From CALKZN01 sp050633585 (GTDB lineage: Bacteria > Pseudomonadota > Gammaproteobacteria > Arenicellales > Arenicellaceae), in assembly GCA_050633585.1 (NCBI GenBank), contig JBOEGT010000004.1, positions 27,870 through 91,869 of the forward strand: a stretch of 64,000 nt of DNA. The letters are read 5' to 3'. Under the pieces are notes generated by a model. It saw only the letters and a program-made list of their open reading frames with translations, made no database searches and was not told the origin of the DNA. Made by a program: the position numbers and the translations under genes. Positions 44,804 through 53,942 of this stretch are shown here, in pieces; the first letter of the stretch is position 1; each line of letters opens with the position of its first letter.

Positions 44804-45577
44804 TTACGACAGTTCATTTTGAGTATCATCTGCTTGCTCATTGAGCAATTCAGTCAATACTTCCTCAAGTTCTGGAACTAATTCCAACGACTCGATCAAG
44901 TCTGGTCGCCTTTCTAAAGTTAGCTTCAATGACTCGCGTTGCCGCCATTTCCGGATGTTTTCGTGGTTTCCACTTAAAAGCACATCCGGGACACTAAAAC
45001 CTGCATAGTTCTCAGGGCGCGTATAATGCCCGTAATCGAGCAAACCTTCAACAAAAGAATCCTCAAAAAATGAATCTTTATTGCCTAAACAGCCTGGGAT
45101 TTGCCTAGAGATGGCATCTATCACAGCCATTGCGGGTATTTCGCCACCTGACAAGACAAAATCACCGATAGACCACTCTTCATCGACATAGTGATCAATA
45201 ATGCGCTGATCAATACCCTCGTATCGCCCACATATTAGGATTAATTCTGTCCCTTGGTCCATCTCAGCAACAGTTTCCATCGCTTTGTGTTGTTTAAACC
45301 TTTCACCGGCCGGAGAAAGATAAACGACTTTAGTCTCATCCAATGCAGTACTTTGTGCTGCATCAATCGCCTTTCGTAATGGTTCAGGCATCATCACCAT
45401 GCCTGGGCCTCCACCGTAAGGCCTGTCATCAACCGTTCGATGAATATCGTCGGTAAAATTTCTAGGATTCCAAAACGTTAATTTAATACCTTCATCTTTT
45501 ATCAACCGAGAAACCACGCCAAATTCACAGACTGCGTCAAACATTTCAGGAAACAGTGTGATGATGTGGATGCGCAT
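44804..45577 (-). CDS. trmD: tRNA (guanine-37-N1) methyltransferase TrmD
   Basis: TrmD methylates G37 of tRNAs reading CNN codons and so prevents +1 frameshifts. The 257-residue SPOUT enzyme shows ITLFPEMFDAVCEFGVVSRL, YGGGPGMVMMPEP, and the trefoil-knot motifs LICGRYEGIDQRIID, EWSIGDFVLSGGE. Length is standard. It starts 16 bases after rimM. Confidence 0.98.
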   Translation of the reverse strand: MRIHIITLFPEMFDAVCEFGVVSRLIKDEGIKLTFWNPRNFTDDIHRTVDDRPYGGGPGMVMMPEPLRKAIDAAQSTALDETKVVYLSPAGERFKQHKAMETVAEMDQGTELILICGRYEGIDQRIIDHYVDEEWSIGDFVLSGGEIPAMAVIDAISRQIPGCLGNKDSFFEDSFVEGLLDYGHYTRPENYAGFSVPDVLLSGNHENIRKWRQRESLKLTLERRPDLIESLELVPELEEVLTELLNEQADDTQNELS

Positions 45578-45593
45578 AATATTAGAGACTAAT

Positions 45594-46328
45594 TTAGGAC
45601 TCTTGATCAGGATGATCTTTGCTTTTAACTTGATCTATGGCTAGCTTTTCAAGACGAACTTCTTCGATTCTCTCTTGCTTTGTTTGCTTCTTTTTTTTGG
45701 AATTTTTCTCTTTTTCGGTTACAAGATAATCAGCCCCCCAATCAACGGTTATTGAGCTACTGCTGACATTAACCGACAAAACGACTTCATCAGAATAGGG
45801 AATTAAGTGCTCTGTTATTTCATTCTCCTGTTTTTGATGAACAACGAGTACATCATTGGCACCTGTTTCCATTATTGTAGAAACAACCCCTAAAATCTCG
45901 CCTTGCAAATTAGTCACTTCACTACCAATCATGTCAGACCAATAGAATTCGCCTTCTTTTAGCGGCTTTAATTGCGTTTTCTCGATGTATACCTCGAGGC
46001 CCAACAGCGTTTCTGCTTGGTCACGGAAATGGACACCTTCGATTTGCGCTACGATGTTTTGACCCTGCTCTTTACAATTTTTAATCGGAACAGATATCGC
46101 TTGTACGCTGACGCTATCATGTTCATGTTGCTGCGAGGAATGTTTTTTCAGAGGTGGGCTAACTAGCAACCAGCGTTTATATTGACCAATTCCTTTGCGA
46201 GGGCGTGTATATGAAAATACTTTCAACCACCCTTTGACGCCCCAGACACCCACTAATTTTCCAAGCAAGATGCAGTCTTTTAAATCAATTGACTCTTGTT
46301 CACCAATTTTTAAAGGTTCTGCATTCAC
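45594..46328 (-). CDS. rimM: 16S rRNA processing protein RimM with basic C-terminal extension
   Basis: RimM binds S19 and helps mature the 30S head. The N-terminal part has LGKLVGVWGVKGWLKVFSYT and the C-terminal PRC domain has GEFYWSDMIGSEV and HLIPYSDEVVLSVNV. At 244 residues it is longer than the usual 170-185: it has an insertion near residues 60-80 and a ~45-residue Lys/Glu-rich tail (EKEKNSKKKKQTKQERIEEVRLEK). The basic tail might contact rRNA. It is separated from rpsP by 113 bases holding two hairpins. Confidence 0.94.
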   Translation of the reverse strand: MNAEPLKIGEQESIDLKDCILLGKLVGVWGVKGWLKVFSYTRPRKGIGQYKRWLLVSPPLKKHSSQQHEHDSVSVQAISVPIKNCKEQGQNIVAQIEGVHFRDQAETLLGLEVYIEKTQLKPLKEGEFYWSDMIGSEVTNLQGEILGVVSTIMETGANDVLVVHQKQENEITEHLIPYSDEVVLSVNVSSSSITVDWGADYLVTEKEKNSKKKKQTKQERIEEVRLEKLAIDQVKSKDHPDQES

Positions 46329-46390
46329 TGGGGCATCCTCAACTCACTGTAAGAGATTGTGCTACTCATTAGCACTTGGGGACTAAGGTA

Positions 46391-46440
46391 ACAGCAGGAC
46401 ACCCTGCTGTACCGAACTCATTTATAACTAATATAAATGA
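46391..46440 (-). repeat. Two consecutive hairpins between rpsP and rimM
   Basis: ACAGCAGG (46391-46398) pairs with CCTGCTGT (46403-46410), loop of four; TCATTTATA (46418-46426) pairs with TATAAATGA (46432-46440), loop of five. Both stems are perfect. Neither is followed by a T-run on the minus strand, so they look more like mRNA-stability or processing structures than terminators. Confidence 0.7.
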
Positions 46441-46441
46441 A

Positions 46442-46693
46442 TTATGCAGCCGCTTTGGCAGCATCTTTTAATAGTTTCTTAACGCGGTCAGAAGGTTGTG
46501 CACCTTTAGAAATCCAGTATTCAACGCGTTCAAGATCAACGCGCAAGGCTTCTTCACCACCAGTAGCGCGAGGGTTGAAAAATCCAACTTTCTCAATGTA
46601 ACGACCGCGAGGAGCAAAGCGTTGATCAGCAACTACGATGCCATAAAAAGGACGCTTTTTCGCGCCGCCACGTGCTAAACGAATTTTAACCAT
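46442..46693 (-). CDS. rpsP: 30S ribosomal protein S16
   Basis: The 83-residue protein matches S16: MVKIRLARGGAKKRPFYGIVVADQR at the start, GRYIEKVGFFNPRA and RVEYWISKGAQPSDRVKKLL. It helps early 30S assembly. It is first in the rpsP-rimM-trmD-rplS operon; the operon promoter should lie in the 250 bases upstream (46694-46943), where I cannot fix it. Confidence 0.98.
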   Translation of the reverse strand: MVKIRLARGGAKKRPFYGIVVADQRFAPRGRYIEKVGFFNPRATGGEEALRVDLERVEYWISKGAQPSDRVKKLLKDAAKAAA

Positions 46694-46943
46694 AGGTCTT
46701 CAAATATTTCTTTAATATGTTTGTTCAAGATTCCCGACTCACTGTTGTTCCATATTTAGAAACTTTTGATAAGGGAGAATCTGCAAGGTGCGCGATTTTA
46801 TCCTTATCGCTATCGAATGAAAAGCTTTTTATGCACCTAAAAGAACGATTAACTGCGAAAAGCCCTTAATCCTTCCATTCAACCTGTGTTTATGCCGTTT
46901 TTAACCCATCAATAATTCAAAATAGCGAAACAATTATTCTAAA

Positions 46944-47096
46944 TTATCGCGCACGTTTAGCAATTGTTCGCATTCTATCGATCTGCCGACGTACTTTTTT
47001 GTATTCACCAGATACTTTGTTAGTGACTGTTGCTTCTGAGTTTTTTTCGAATGGTTCGGTATTAAGCTGTTGAGATGGCGATTTTTTAGTGAACAT
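46944..47096 (-). CDS. Possible small basic protein (50 residues)
   Basis: A minus-strand ATG at 47094-47096 opens a 50-residue frame ending at a TAA at 46944-46946. The product begins MFTKKSPSQQLNTEPF and ends in a Lys/Arg-rich helix (EYKKVRRQIDRMRTIAKRAR), which looks more protein-like than the overlapping longer frame at 46934-47215. No clear ribosome site is seen. It could be an RNA- or DNA-binding small protein, or chance. Confidence 0.35.
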   Translation of the reverse strand: MFTKKSPSQQLNTEPFEKNSEATVTNKVSGEYKKVRRQIDRMRTIAKRAR

Positions 47097-47221
47097 ACGT
47101 TTGTTTTATCACGACATAGTTGAGTTATATATGTCATATTTAAACGCATAACGGCACGCTCTACGTTGCAGAATAAGCATAGAGGATGAAGAAAAGTTAT
47201 AAGCAAAAGGCCCAAAAGACT

Positions 47222-47980
47222 TTATTCAATTGAACGATTTCTTCTATCTCGCACACAACACTCAACAAATTGCCGGCCTAAACCTGTTAAACGAATTGCC
47301 GTACGTGTTACCGCATAGCGCCTGCCCGGCTCATTATTGATTTCTTTACGCATAGCAACCACATCAGGATGGGATTCCAAGGCATCATAAACACCATCAT
47401 CTAACAGCTCATGGTTTTCAGGGATTTCAGCGATACCCAAGCGTAAAAAGTTATCAAAATAATTCCGTAGGTATTCTGGGTATTTTGTACCATATCGTTC
47501 ATGTAAATCGGTAAAGTACATAAAATGATCACGCCCTCCAGAACCATCTCGACGCATATTTCGAATATTAATCAGCGGTTCACGATTGGAATTAAGGAAT
47601 GCGGCTAACAATCGCGCTTCATCAGAGGATAACTGCAAAATGATTTGCACAAAGCAGGGATGAACAGAGGTGCTTGTATTCACATCCATAGAACACGCTA
47701 ACAAGCTTGCATACAGCTCTTTCAATTCTTCAACTCGCCCAAGGTAACGAACAGATGCTAACGCTGGAGCAGCAATATGTAAGCGTGGCGTAATAATATC
47801 GTCTAAAGGAATACTTTGAAGTTTTTCAGATATTCGAGTCAAGACAAAGGTTTTAATTAGATCATAACTCAATACCGTCGCAGCCACTGGCGCTAAAGCT
47901 TCTTCAACTTTTTTCTCAACATCTATGAGCGCATTTTTGTGATTCTTGGCAGTTTTATTTAGATCGCTCATAGCACGCAT
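47222..47980 (-). CDS. DUF4393 (Abi-alpha) family protein
   Basis: The 252-residue protein matches the DUF4393/Abi_alpha pattern: a helical N-half (ASVRYLGRVEELKELYASLLACSMD, VHPCFVQIILQLSSDEARLLAAF), then LRLGIAEIPEN and a C-terminal TAIRLTGLGRQFVECC. The family is found near abortive-infection genes, with mechanism unknown. Here it stands alone between a small ORF and alaA, without neighbouring phage or restriction genes, so a defence role is only suggested. A Cys pair (ECCVRDRR) lies near the end. Confidence 0.75.
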   Translation of the reverse strand: MRAMSDLNKTAKNHKNALIDVEKKVEEALAPVAATVLSYDLIKTFVLTRISEKLQSIPLDDIITPRLHIAAPALASVRYLGRVEELKELYASLLACSMDVNTSTSVHPCFVQIILQLSSDEARLLAAFLNSNREPLINIRNMRRDGSGGRDHFMYFTDLHERYGTKYPEYLRNYFDNFLRLGIAEIPENHELLDDGVYDALESHPDVVAMRKEINNEPGRRYAVTRTAIRLTGLGRQFVECCVRDRRNRSIE

Positions 47981-48026
47981 TTATTATTTTTATTGACAGC
48001 AAGTTCTTATATACAACACACACAAA

Positions 48027-49484
48027 CTACGCTCGATATTTATCCAGAAAATCAGAAAATTTTTCTAAAGCTTCTTGCAATTGCCCTACTGGCGGTAAAA
48101 ACACTAGCCGTAAATGATCTGTTTGGCTCCAATTAAATCCGGTCCCATGAACCACCAAGATTTGTTTTGCACGCAACAAGTCAAGTGCAAATTGCTCATC
48201 ATTTTGAATAGCATATACCTTAGGATCCAAACGAGGGAACATATACAATGCACCTTTCGGCTTCACGCAACTCACTCCAGGCATATCATTCAACATAGCA
48301 TAGGCTAAATCACGCTGTTCCAGCAATCTCCCTCCCGGCAAAACTAAGTCATTGATACTCTGATATCCTCCCAGAGCGGTTTGTACCGCCAATTGTCCTG
48401 GTACATTTGCACATAGGCGCATGTTAGATAGCATTTGAATACCATCTAAAAAGTCGCTAGCACGATCCTTTGCGCCGCTGATAATCATCCACCCCGACCG
48501 AAAACCAGCTAATCGATAAGATTTACTGAGACCATTAAAAGTGACGACTAATGTCTCATCAGTCACTGATGCCATCGGAATATGTTTAGCTTCCTCATAA
48601 AGGATCTTGTCATAAATTTCATCAGAAAAAATAAGCATATTCTTTTCCACGGCAACCTCAGCTATTGCATCGAGCACTTCCTGAGAATAAACAGCCCCCG
48701 TTGGATTATTAGGGTTAATCACCACTATCGCCTTAGTGCGGTGACTTACCTTACTTTTAATATCAGCTATATCAGGTTGCCAATCAGATGCCTCATCACA
48801 CATGTAGTGAACGGCCTTTCCTCCTGCCAAGGTCACTGCCGCCGTCCACAGAGGGTAATCCGGTGCAGGCACTAAGACTTCATCACCATCGTTCAATAAG
48901 GCTTGAGCACACATAACAATCAACTCGCTAACGCCGTTACCCATATAGATATCATTCATTTCGACCCCCTCAATCCCTCGAAGTTGAGTTTCTTGCATGA
49001 TGGCTTTGCGGGCCGGAAATAATCCTCTTGACTCACAGTAGCCTTCAGCGTCATTTAAGTTATAAATGACATCCTGCATAATCTCAACAGGCGCATGCAA
49101 ACCAAACTCAGCGGGGTTACCAACGTTCAACTTTAAAATTCGCTGCCCCTCTTCTTCCAAACGATTAGCTTCTGTTAACACCGGACCACGAATGTCATAC
49201 AGTACATCGGCCAATTTCGTGGACTTCATATACTTATTTTGGTTTGATAATGTGTGGTTCATATTGCTATCTGTCGTTACTGAATGAGTTGAGGTGACAT
49301 TTTCAGCCGTTAGCTCAGGTGCTAGCTCTGGAACCAATTCATGTCGAATTTTCAGTTCATGCTTTTCTGGGATTGCATCACACATCTCCCAGTTAGATAT
49401 CGCCTGACGACTGATGCCTAATGCTTCTGCTAATTGAGCTTTTCGGTGATTAAAAAATGGAAGAACGTCTATAAGAGTTAACAT
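48027..49484 (-). CDS. alaA: Alanine aminotransferase AlaA fused to an N-terminal Cro-like HTH
   Basis: The 485-residue protein has residues of about 80-485 nearly collinear with E. coli AlaA (KSTKLADVLYDIRGPVLTEANRLEEEG, PAPDYPLWTAAVTLAGGKAVHY, VINPNNPTGAVYS, PLP lysine in FNGLSKSYRLAGFRSGW, NMRLCANVPGQLAVQTALGGYQS). It makes alanine from pyruvate and glutamate. Residues 1-50 form a P22-Cro-type HTH (AQLAEALGISRQAISNWEM), joined by a ~25-residue linker. An internal ATG (MNHTLSNQNKYMKSTK) could also give the free enzyme. The fusion implies a DNA-binding aminotransferase or a co-encoded regulator. Confidence 0.93.
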   Translation of the reverse strand: MLTLIDVLPFFNHRKAQLAEALGISRQAISNWEMCDAIPEKHELKIRHELVPELAPELTAENVTSTHSVTTDSNMNHTLSNQNKYMKSTKLADVLYDIRGPVLTEANRLEEEGQRILKLNVGNPAEFGLHAPVEIMQDVIYNLNDAEGYCESRGLFPARKAIMQETQLRGIEGVEMNDIYMGNGVSELIVMCAQALLNDGDEVLVPAPDYPLWTAAVTLAGGKAVHYMCDEASDWQPDIADIKSKVSHRTKAIVVINPNNPTGAVYSQEVLDAIAEVAVEKNMLIFSDEIYDKILYEEAKHIPMASVTDETLVVTFNGLSKSYRLAGFRSGWMIISGAKDRASDFLDGIQMLSNMRLCANVPGQLAVQTALGGYQSINDLVLPGGRLLEQRDLAYAMLNDMPGVSCVKPKGALYMFPRLDPKVYAIQNDEQFALDLLRAKQILVVHGTGFNWSQTDHLRLVFLPPVGQLQEALEKFSDFLDKYRA

Positions 49485-49667
49485 TTTGTCAATTTAAATT
49501 TACTTTACTCGATTTATTCATCATAAAAATCGCATATTAAACTAAAAAACTCCCTTAATGTGTACATATTAATTTACTTTTGACGCTTAATATTCAACGA
49601 AACCTGCACTTACGCGTATTTTTCATTACAATCCCTATCTCTTTAAACATCATCGTTATTAATTCAC

Positions 49668-50501
49668 ATGACTGACTTTCTGCAAGAATACTGGCCAATT
49701 ATACAAACACACACTCTCCACTATGGGCTAAACACATGCAAAGCCTTATTCGTTTTCTTCATTGGGAAATTCATCGCTAGAATACTCTCCAACCTGATTG
49801 CAAAAACAGCAAACAGAACGCTAAAAGATCCCATGCTAGAAAAGTTTGTCATTAATATTAGCTATGCGCTAATGATGATCTTTGTCATTATTGCCGCCAT
49901 TAGCCTACTAGGCGTTCAAACAGCTTCTCTCATCGCTATTTTAGGTGCTGCTGGCTTAGCAGTTGGCCTTGCATTGCAAGGCTCATTATCAAATTTTGCT
50001 GCTGGCATCATGACAATTATTTTTAGACCTTACCGTATCGGCGATTATGTCAATATTGCAGGTCACTCTGGAGAAGTTGAAGAAGTTGACATTTTTACTA
50101 CGACATTACGCTTCCCCGATAAAACCAAGATTATCATCCCAAACGCTAAAGCCATTGACGATGCGATTACCAACTATACAGACGCTGGCATCCGACGCGT
50201 AGAACTATTGGTAGGCATCTCATATGATGCTGACATTCGCAACGCTAGAGAAGTCATTCTGAACGCCATAAAAGCATCTGAATACTTTATTGACACACCT
50301 GCTCCATCCGTCGGTGTCGTTGAACTTGCCGATAATAGTGTCAACCTGACAGTTCGACCTTGGGCCAAAGCTGAGAAAAATTTTGCTGCAAAATCAGACA
50401 TGCTCGAACGAGTCAAGTATGCCCTCGATGAAGCCAATATAGGCATTCCTTATCCTCAAAGGGAAGTACACATTCACAGCACTTCTCAAGCAAAAGAGTG
50501 A
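49668..50501 (+). CDS. mscS: Small-conductance mechanosensitive channel MscS
   Basis: The 277-residue protein has three membrane helices and the MscS core: the pore helix AILGAAGLAVGLALQGSLSNFAAGIMTIIFRPYRIGDYV and the beta domain VEEVDIFTTTLRFPDKTKIIIPNAKA, then a C-terminal cage domain. It opens on membrane tension to release osmolytes. Length is the usual 270-290. Convergent with the M48 protease gene; hairpins lie in the gap. Confidence 0.95.
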   Translation: MTDFLQEYWPIIQTHTLHYGLNTCKALFVFFIGKFIARILSNLIAKTANRTLKDPMLEKFVINISYALMMIFVIIAAISLLGVQTASLIAILGAAGLAVGLALQGSLSNFAAGIMTIIFRPYRIGDYVNIAGHSGEVEEVDIFTTTLRFPDKTKIIIPNAKAIDDAITNYTDAGIRRVELLVGISYDADIRNAREVILNAIKASEYFIDTPAPSVGVVELADNSVNLTVRPWAKAEKNFAAKSDMLERVKYALDEANIGIPYPQREVHIHSTSQAKE

Positions 50502-50540
50502 TAACACTTTAAAATTAAAAAGTCGCAAATTCAGAATAAT

Positions 50541-50575
50541 GATAGCTTCTTTACCCATCAATAAAAGAAGCTATC
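50541..50575. repeat. Hairpin after mscS
   Basis: GATAGCTTCTTT (50541-50552) pairs perfectly with AAAGAAGCTATC (50564-50575) around 11 bases. There is no T-run on the plus strand. A second smaller stem, TCACCAT (50644-50650) with ATGGTGA (50660-50666), lies closer to the M48 gene. They probably mark the ends of the two convergent transcripts. Confidence 0.6.
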
Positions 50576-50696
50576 AAGCGATTAACAACCTTATAAGCTC
50601 GCAACAACAAAAACACTTGAGTGCTTAACGGCCTTGATATACTTCACCATTAATCCACTATGGTGATATTCAAACTCGATTCAAATAAAGCCAACA

Positions 50697-52223
50697 TTAG
50701 GTTTGAACTTGAGAGTTTTGCACCATAAGGTCTTTCGCATTTAAGAGCAATAAAGACTCACTATACTCATTATAAGTCACTCTTTTATTCAGTTTTTGAA
50801 TGCCTGGAATCAGCATTTTCGCAGGGAGTGTCGTCTGAATCCCCCCCTGTTTGTTTAATTTTTCAGCGTGTTGTATCCGTAAAACATCAGCGGGGTGACT
50901 ACCCCATGTGTACATTTGCGCATGATCCAACTCCTCTTCAATCATACTAACGACACTGCTATCGTACTGATCAACGGTATCAACAATAGCTGCAGGCAAG
51001 TCTTCAAACAGTTGAAATGTTTTATCATAAGAGTGTTCATTGATCTCCTGAACCTCATCTCGCGCCATACTTAAAAGCCTTAGCTTCAATGAAGTACCTT
51101 TAAACCCCTTGCTTCCAGCAACTTCAACTTCATAACGATCAGCATCTAACTCCATCTTCTTGGATAAGGCATATGAAATTTTTATACTCGTACTCAACAA
51201 CAATCGCATCATAATTCTTACAAAAGAAACACATAGAACATACAAGCCAAGCAACACCTGCCAAACACCGAATGTCGTTTTTTCTTGTAATGTTTTGACC
51301 TTCTCATCCCATAAGTCGTTCTCGTAGGCACGAGAATACAACCACGCATTAATGACATTCACTAAAAATTTTGCACGAACAGTCACAGGCTGAGAAAAAT
51401 GACCAAATTCATGCGCCATCACTCCAGATAGTTGCTGAATAGTCAGCCCATTCACAAGAGGCATACCAAGCGTTAACACCATCTTGCCACTCAAAAAACC
51501 TTTGAACCCTCCATAAAAAGACGCTGTTGCACATGTGTCATTATTCACAAATATCATGACTGGCTTCTTTGAACCCACGTAATCAGCAACAGCGTCGGAT
51601 AATTCATAAAAACGAGAATTCTTAGAACGCCTCAGCAACTCTCGAGGGCGAGCTTTATAAGGTACCAGTAGAGGCTTAACCAAAAACATCAGCAATACCA
51701 AACCAACAGAGGGGGGAATGTATTTGAGAAGAATGTGATAGTAAACACCCTGGGTAGAGGACAATAAACCAGGAAGAATATCAGTCAAATATTGATACAG
51801 AACTATTGCAATCAACACAACAAAAGAGACATACAATACTGGCAATGCTAGTGTTAAAACAAGATTGAAAAACACCGCCAATTTATTCACAAAAGAAACA
51901 TCTGGGTGTGAGCATTGTCCTGATAGAAGCGCTTTAAAGTTTTGCTTTTCCAACGCTGTTTTATCACGTAGATTTGTTCGATGATGCTTATTTTTGATTT
52001 TTCTAACATGTAAAATCAAACCACAATGATAGAATTTTTTCGCTAAAAACAATGCCTCGTCTTTACTAAGATTACTCTTAATTTTAGTCCTTCTCTCCTT
52101 AAATAATGATTCTATTTGTTTTGTAGATAAGCCCATTTTCACTGACAGAGCCACTGACACATAATCCTTATCATGCCCCTTTCTTAACTTGCCTATAAAA
52201 TATGCTGTGTACTTCTGGCCCAT
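50697..52223 (-). CDS. M48-family membrane metalloprotease with extra N-terminal domain
   Basis: The 508-residue protein has the M48 motifs HEFGH in SGVMAHEFGHFSQP and the third-ligand segment KMELDADRYEVEVAG, flanked by membrane helices (about 115-150, 165-190, and 305-330). Residues 1-75 form a separate small alpha/beta domain (YTAYFIGKLRKGHDKDYVSVALSVKMGLSTKQIESLFKE, KKFYHCGLILHVRKI), similar to a short domain found on other membrane proteins. Related M48 enzymes (HtpX-like) act in membrane-protein quality control; this one's substrate is unknown. Confidence 0.88.
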   Translation of the reverse strand: MGQKYTAYFIGKLRKGHDKDYVSVALSVKMGLSTKQIESLFKERRTKIKSNLSKDEALFLAKKFYHCGLILHVRKIKNKHHRTNLRDKTALEKQNFKALLSGQCSHPDVSFVNKLAVFFNLVLTLALPVLYVSFVVLIAIVLYQYLTDILPGLLSSTQGVYYHILLKYIPPSVGLVLLMFLVKPLLVPYKARPRELLRRSKNSRFYELSDAVADYVGSKKPVMIFVNNDTCATASFYGGFKGFLSGKMVLTLGMPLVNGLTIQQLSGVMAHEFGHFSQPVTVRAKFLVNVINAWLYSRAYENDLWDEKVKTLQEKTTFGVWQVLLGLYVLCVSFVRIMMRLLLSTSIKISYALSKKMELDADRYEVEVAGSKGFKGTSLKLRLLSMARDEVQEINEHSYDKTFQLFEDLPAAIVDTVDQYDSSVVSMIEEELDHAQMYTWGSHPADVLRIQHAEKLNKQGGIQTTLPAKMLIPGIQKLNKRVTYNEYSESLLLLNAKDLMVQNSQVQT

Positions 52224-52292
52224 TTATCCTTCCTGCTTGCAACTACTTCAACAACCAGAAACATTATACTCAATTCTAAAATTTTGTTAATA

Positions 52293-52323
52293 AAAATAAA
52301 AACGGCTCAAAAATTGAGCCGTT
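52293..52323 (-). terminator. Rho-independent terminator of ffh
   Basis: AACGGCTCAA (52301-52310) pairs with TTGAGCCGTT (52314-52323), loop AAA. On the minus strand the stem is followed by TTTTATTTTTATT. It lies 22 bases after the ffh stop. Confidence 0.9.
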
Positions 52324-52345
52324 ATTTCACTTTATCTTATTGATA

Positions 52346-53719
52346 TTACATTGGAAAACCAGGAGGCATACCTCCGCCACCCTTACCCATTCCACGCATT
52401 AATTTCTTCATTTTCCCTTTATTACCCATCTTTTTCATCATTTTCTGCATTTGAGTAAACTGTTTTAACAGTCGGTTCACATCTTGCACCTGCGTACCTG
52501 AACCTGCGGCAATACGCTTGCGACGAGAACCTTTAATTAATGCCGGAAATTCACGTTCTTGAGCGGTCATGGAGTTAATGATAGCGACATTTCTATTCAA
52601 CTCAGTGGTCATTCCACCAAGAGCGCCTTCCGGTATTTTCATGTTCCCCATCCCGGGCATTTTATCCATTAAGCTAGAAATGTCTCCCATCTTATTCATT
52701 TGAATAATTTGTGAGCGATAATCATCTAAATCAAAACCTCTCCCTTTTTTAATTTTCTTAGCAAAGCGTTCAGCTTCTTTCACATCCAGTTTCTGTTCTG
52801 CTTCCTCAATCAAACTCAGCATATCTCCCATGCCGAGAATACGAGAAGCGACCCGATCCGGATGAAACGCTTCTAAACCATCAATTTTCTCACTAATACC
52901 TAAGAACTTAATGGGTTTTCCGGTGACATGCCTCAATGACAAAGCTGCACCGCCGCGTGCATCACCATCAGTTTTAGTTAAAATCACACCAGTCAATGGC
53001 AGTGCCTCATCAAAAGCCTTAGCACTGTTTACCGCATCCTGACCTGTCATACTATCCACGACAAATAGTGTTTCAACAGGGGTTACCGCCCTATGAACCG
53101 ACTGAATTTCGGTCATCAATTCACCATCCACATGAAGCCGACCCGCCGTATCAATAATTAACACATCACAAACACTGCGCTTTGCCGCATCAACTGCATT
53201 TTTAGCAATATCTACGGCTGACTGATTTTCATTGCTCGGAAAAAACTCAACATCAATAGAGTCGGCAAGCACACGCAACTGTTCAATAGCTGCAGGTCGG
53301 TAAATATCAGCACTTGTTACCATCACGCGTTTTCCTTCACGCTCCTTAAGCATGTTCGCTAATTTACCTACGGTTGTCGTTTTACCCGCACCTTGCAAAC
53401 CCGCCATCAAAATAATTGCTGGCGGTTGTTGCGCAAGGTCTAAAGCATCATTCGCTTCCCCCATAAATGAGACAAGTTCATCATGAACAACTTTAATGAT
53501 TTGCTGGCCTGGATTTAAACTTTTAGAAACATCCGTTCCTAACGCTTTTTCCTTAACAGTACTGACAAATGTTTTAACGACAGGCAAAGAGACATCTGCT
53601 TCTAATAAAGCAATGCGAACCTCACGCATTGCATCCGCAATGTTATCCTCTGTCAAACGGGCTTGGCCACGCAAACGTTTAATGGTTCCTTGTAGTTTAT
53701 CGCTTAGTTGTTCAAACAT
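52346..53719 (-). CDS. ffh: Signal recognition particle protein Ffh
   Basis: Ffh binds 4.5S RNA and signal sequences and delivers ribosomes to FtsY. The 457-residue protein has an N-domain, G-domain motifs GLQGAGKTTTVGKLA, IIDTAGR, LTKTDGDARGGAAL, and a Met-rich M domain (QMQKMMKKMGNKGKMKKLMRGM) ending in a Gly-rich tail. Length is normal. It is divergent from ypjD, the common gammaproteobacterial arrangement. Confidence 0.98.
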   Translation of the reverse strand: MFEQLSDKLQGTIKRLRGQARLTEDNIADAMREVRIALLEADVSLPVVKTFVSTVKEKALGTDVSKSLNPGQQIIKVVHDELVSFMGEANDALDLAQQPPAIILMAGLQGAGKTTTVGKLANMLKEREGKRVMVTSADIYRPAAIEQLRVLADSIDVEFFPSNENQSAVDIAKNAVDAAKRSVCDVLIIDTAGRLHVDGELMTEIQSVHRAVTPVETLFVVDSMTGQDAVNSAKAFDEALPLTGVILTKTDGDARGGAALSLRHVTGKPIKFLGISEKIDGLEAFHPDRVASRILGMGDMLSLIEEAEQKLDVKEAERFAKKIKKGRGFDLDDYRSQIIQMNKMGDISSLMDKMPGMGNMKIPEGALGGMTTELNRNVAIINSMTAQEREFPALIKGSRRKRIAAGSGTQVQDVNRLLKQFTQMQKMMKKMGNKGKMKKLMRGMGKGGGGMPPGFPM

Positions 53720-53942
53720 AATAATTTATTCAATGTATTTTTAGAGCGAGTACAATCACTTCTCTTTCATGTGCAGCGTTATATCTGTAGTATAAGCGTC
53801 AAGGCTCTCTAACAGTAGCCCTAAGCATGTGAATCCACACAATAATCTGAGGATTTCTTGCAAAGCATCCAGAATAACCGTATTTCATTAACTACGTTTT
53901 TAACGTTCAAATTTTAACTTGCTTTCATTTTTTTAGGACAAC
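53720..53942. promoter_or_regulatory. Divergent promoter region of ffh and ypjD
   Basis: The 223 bases must carry both promoters. No repeat or strong hairpin is visible and I cannot assign the -10/-35 boxes with confidence. Confidence 0.45.

Noticed and set aside
46934..47215. 93-codon minus-strand open frame
   Set aside because: Its translation is not protein-like, and an overlapping 50-codon frame at 46944-47096 gives a more plausible product.
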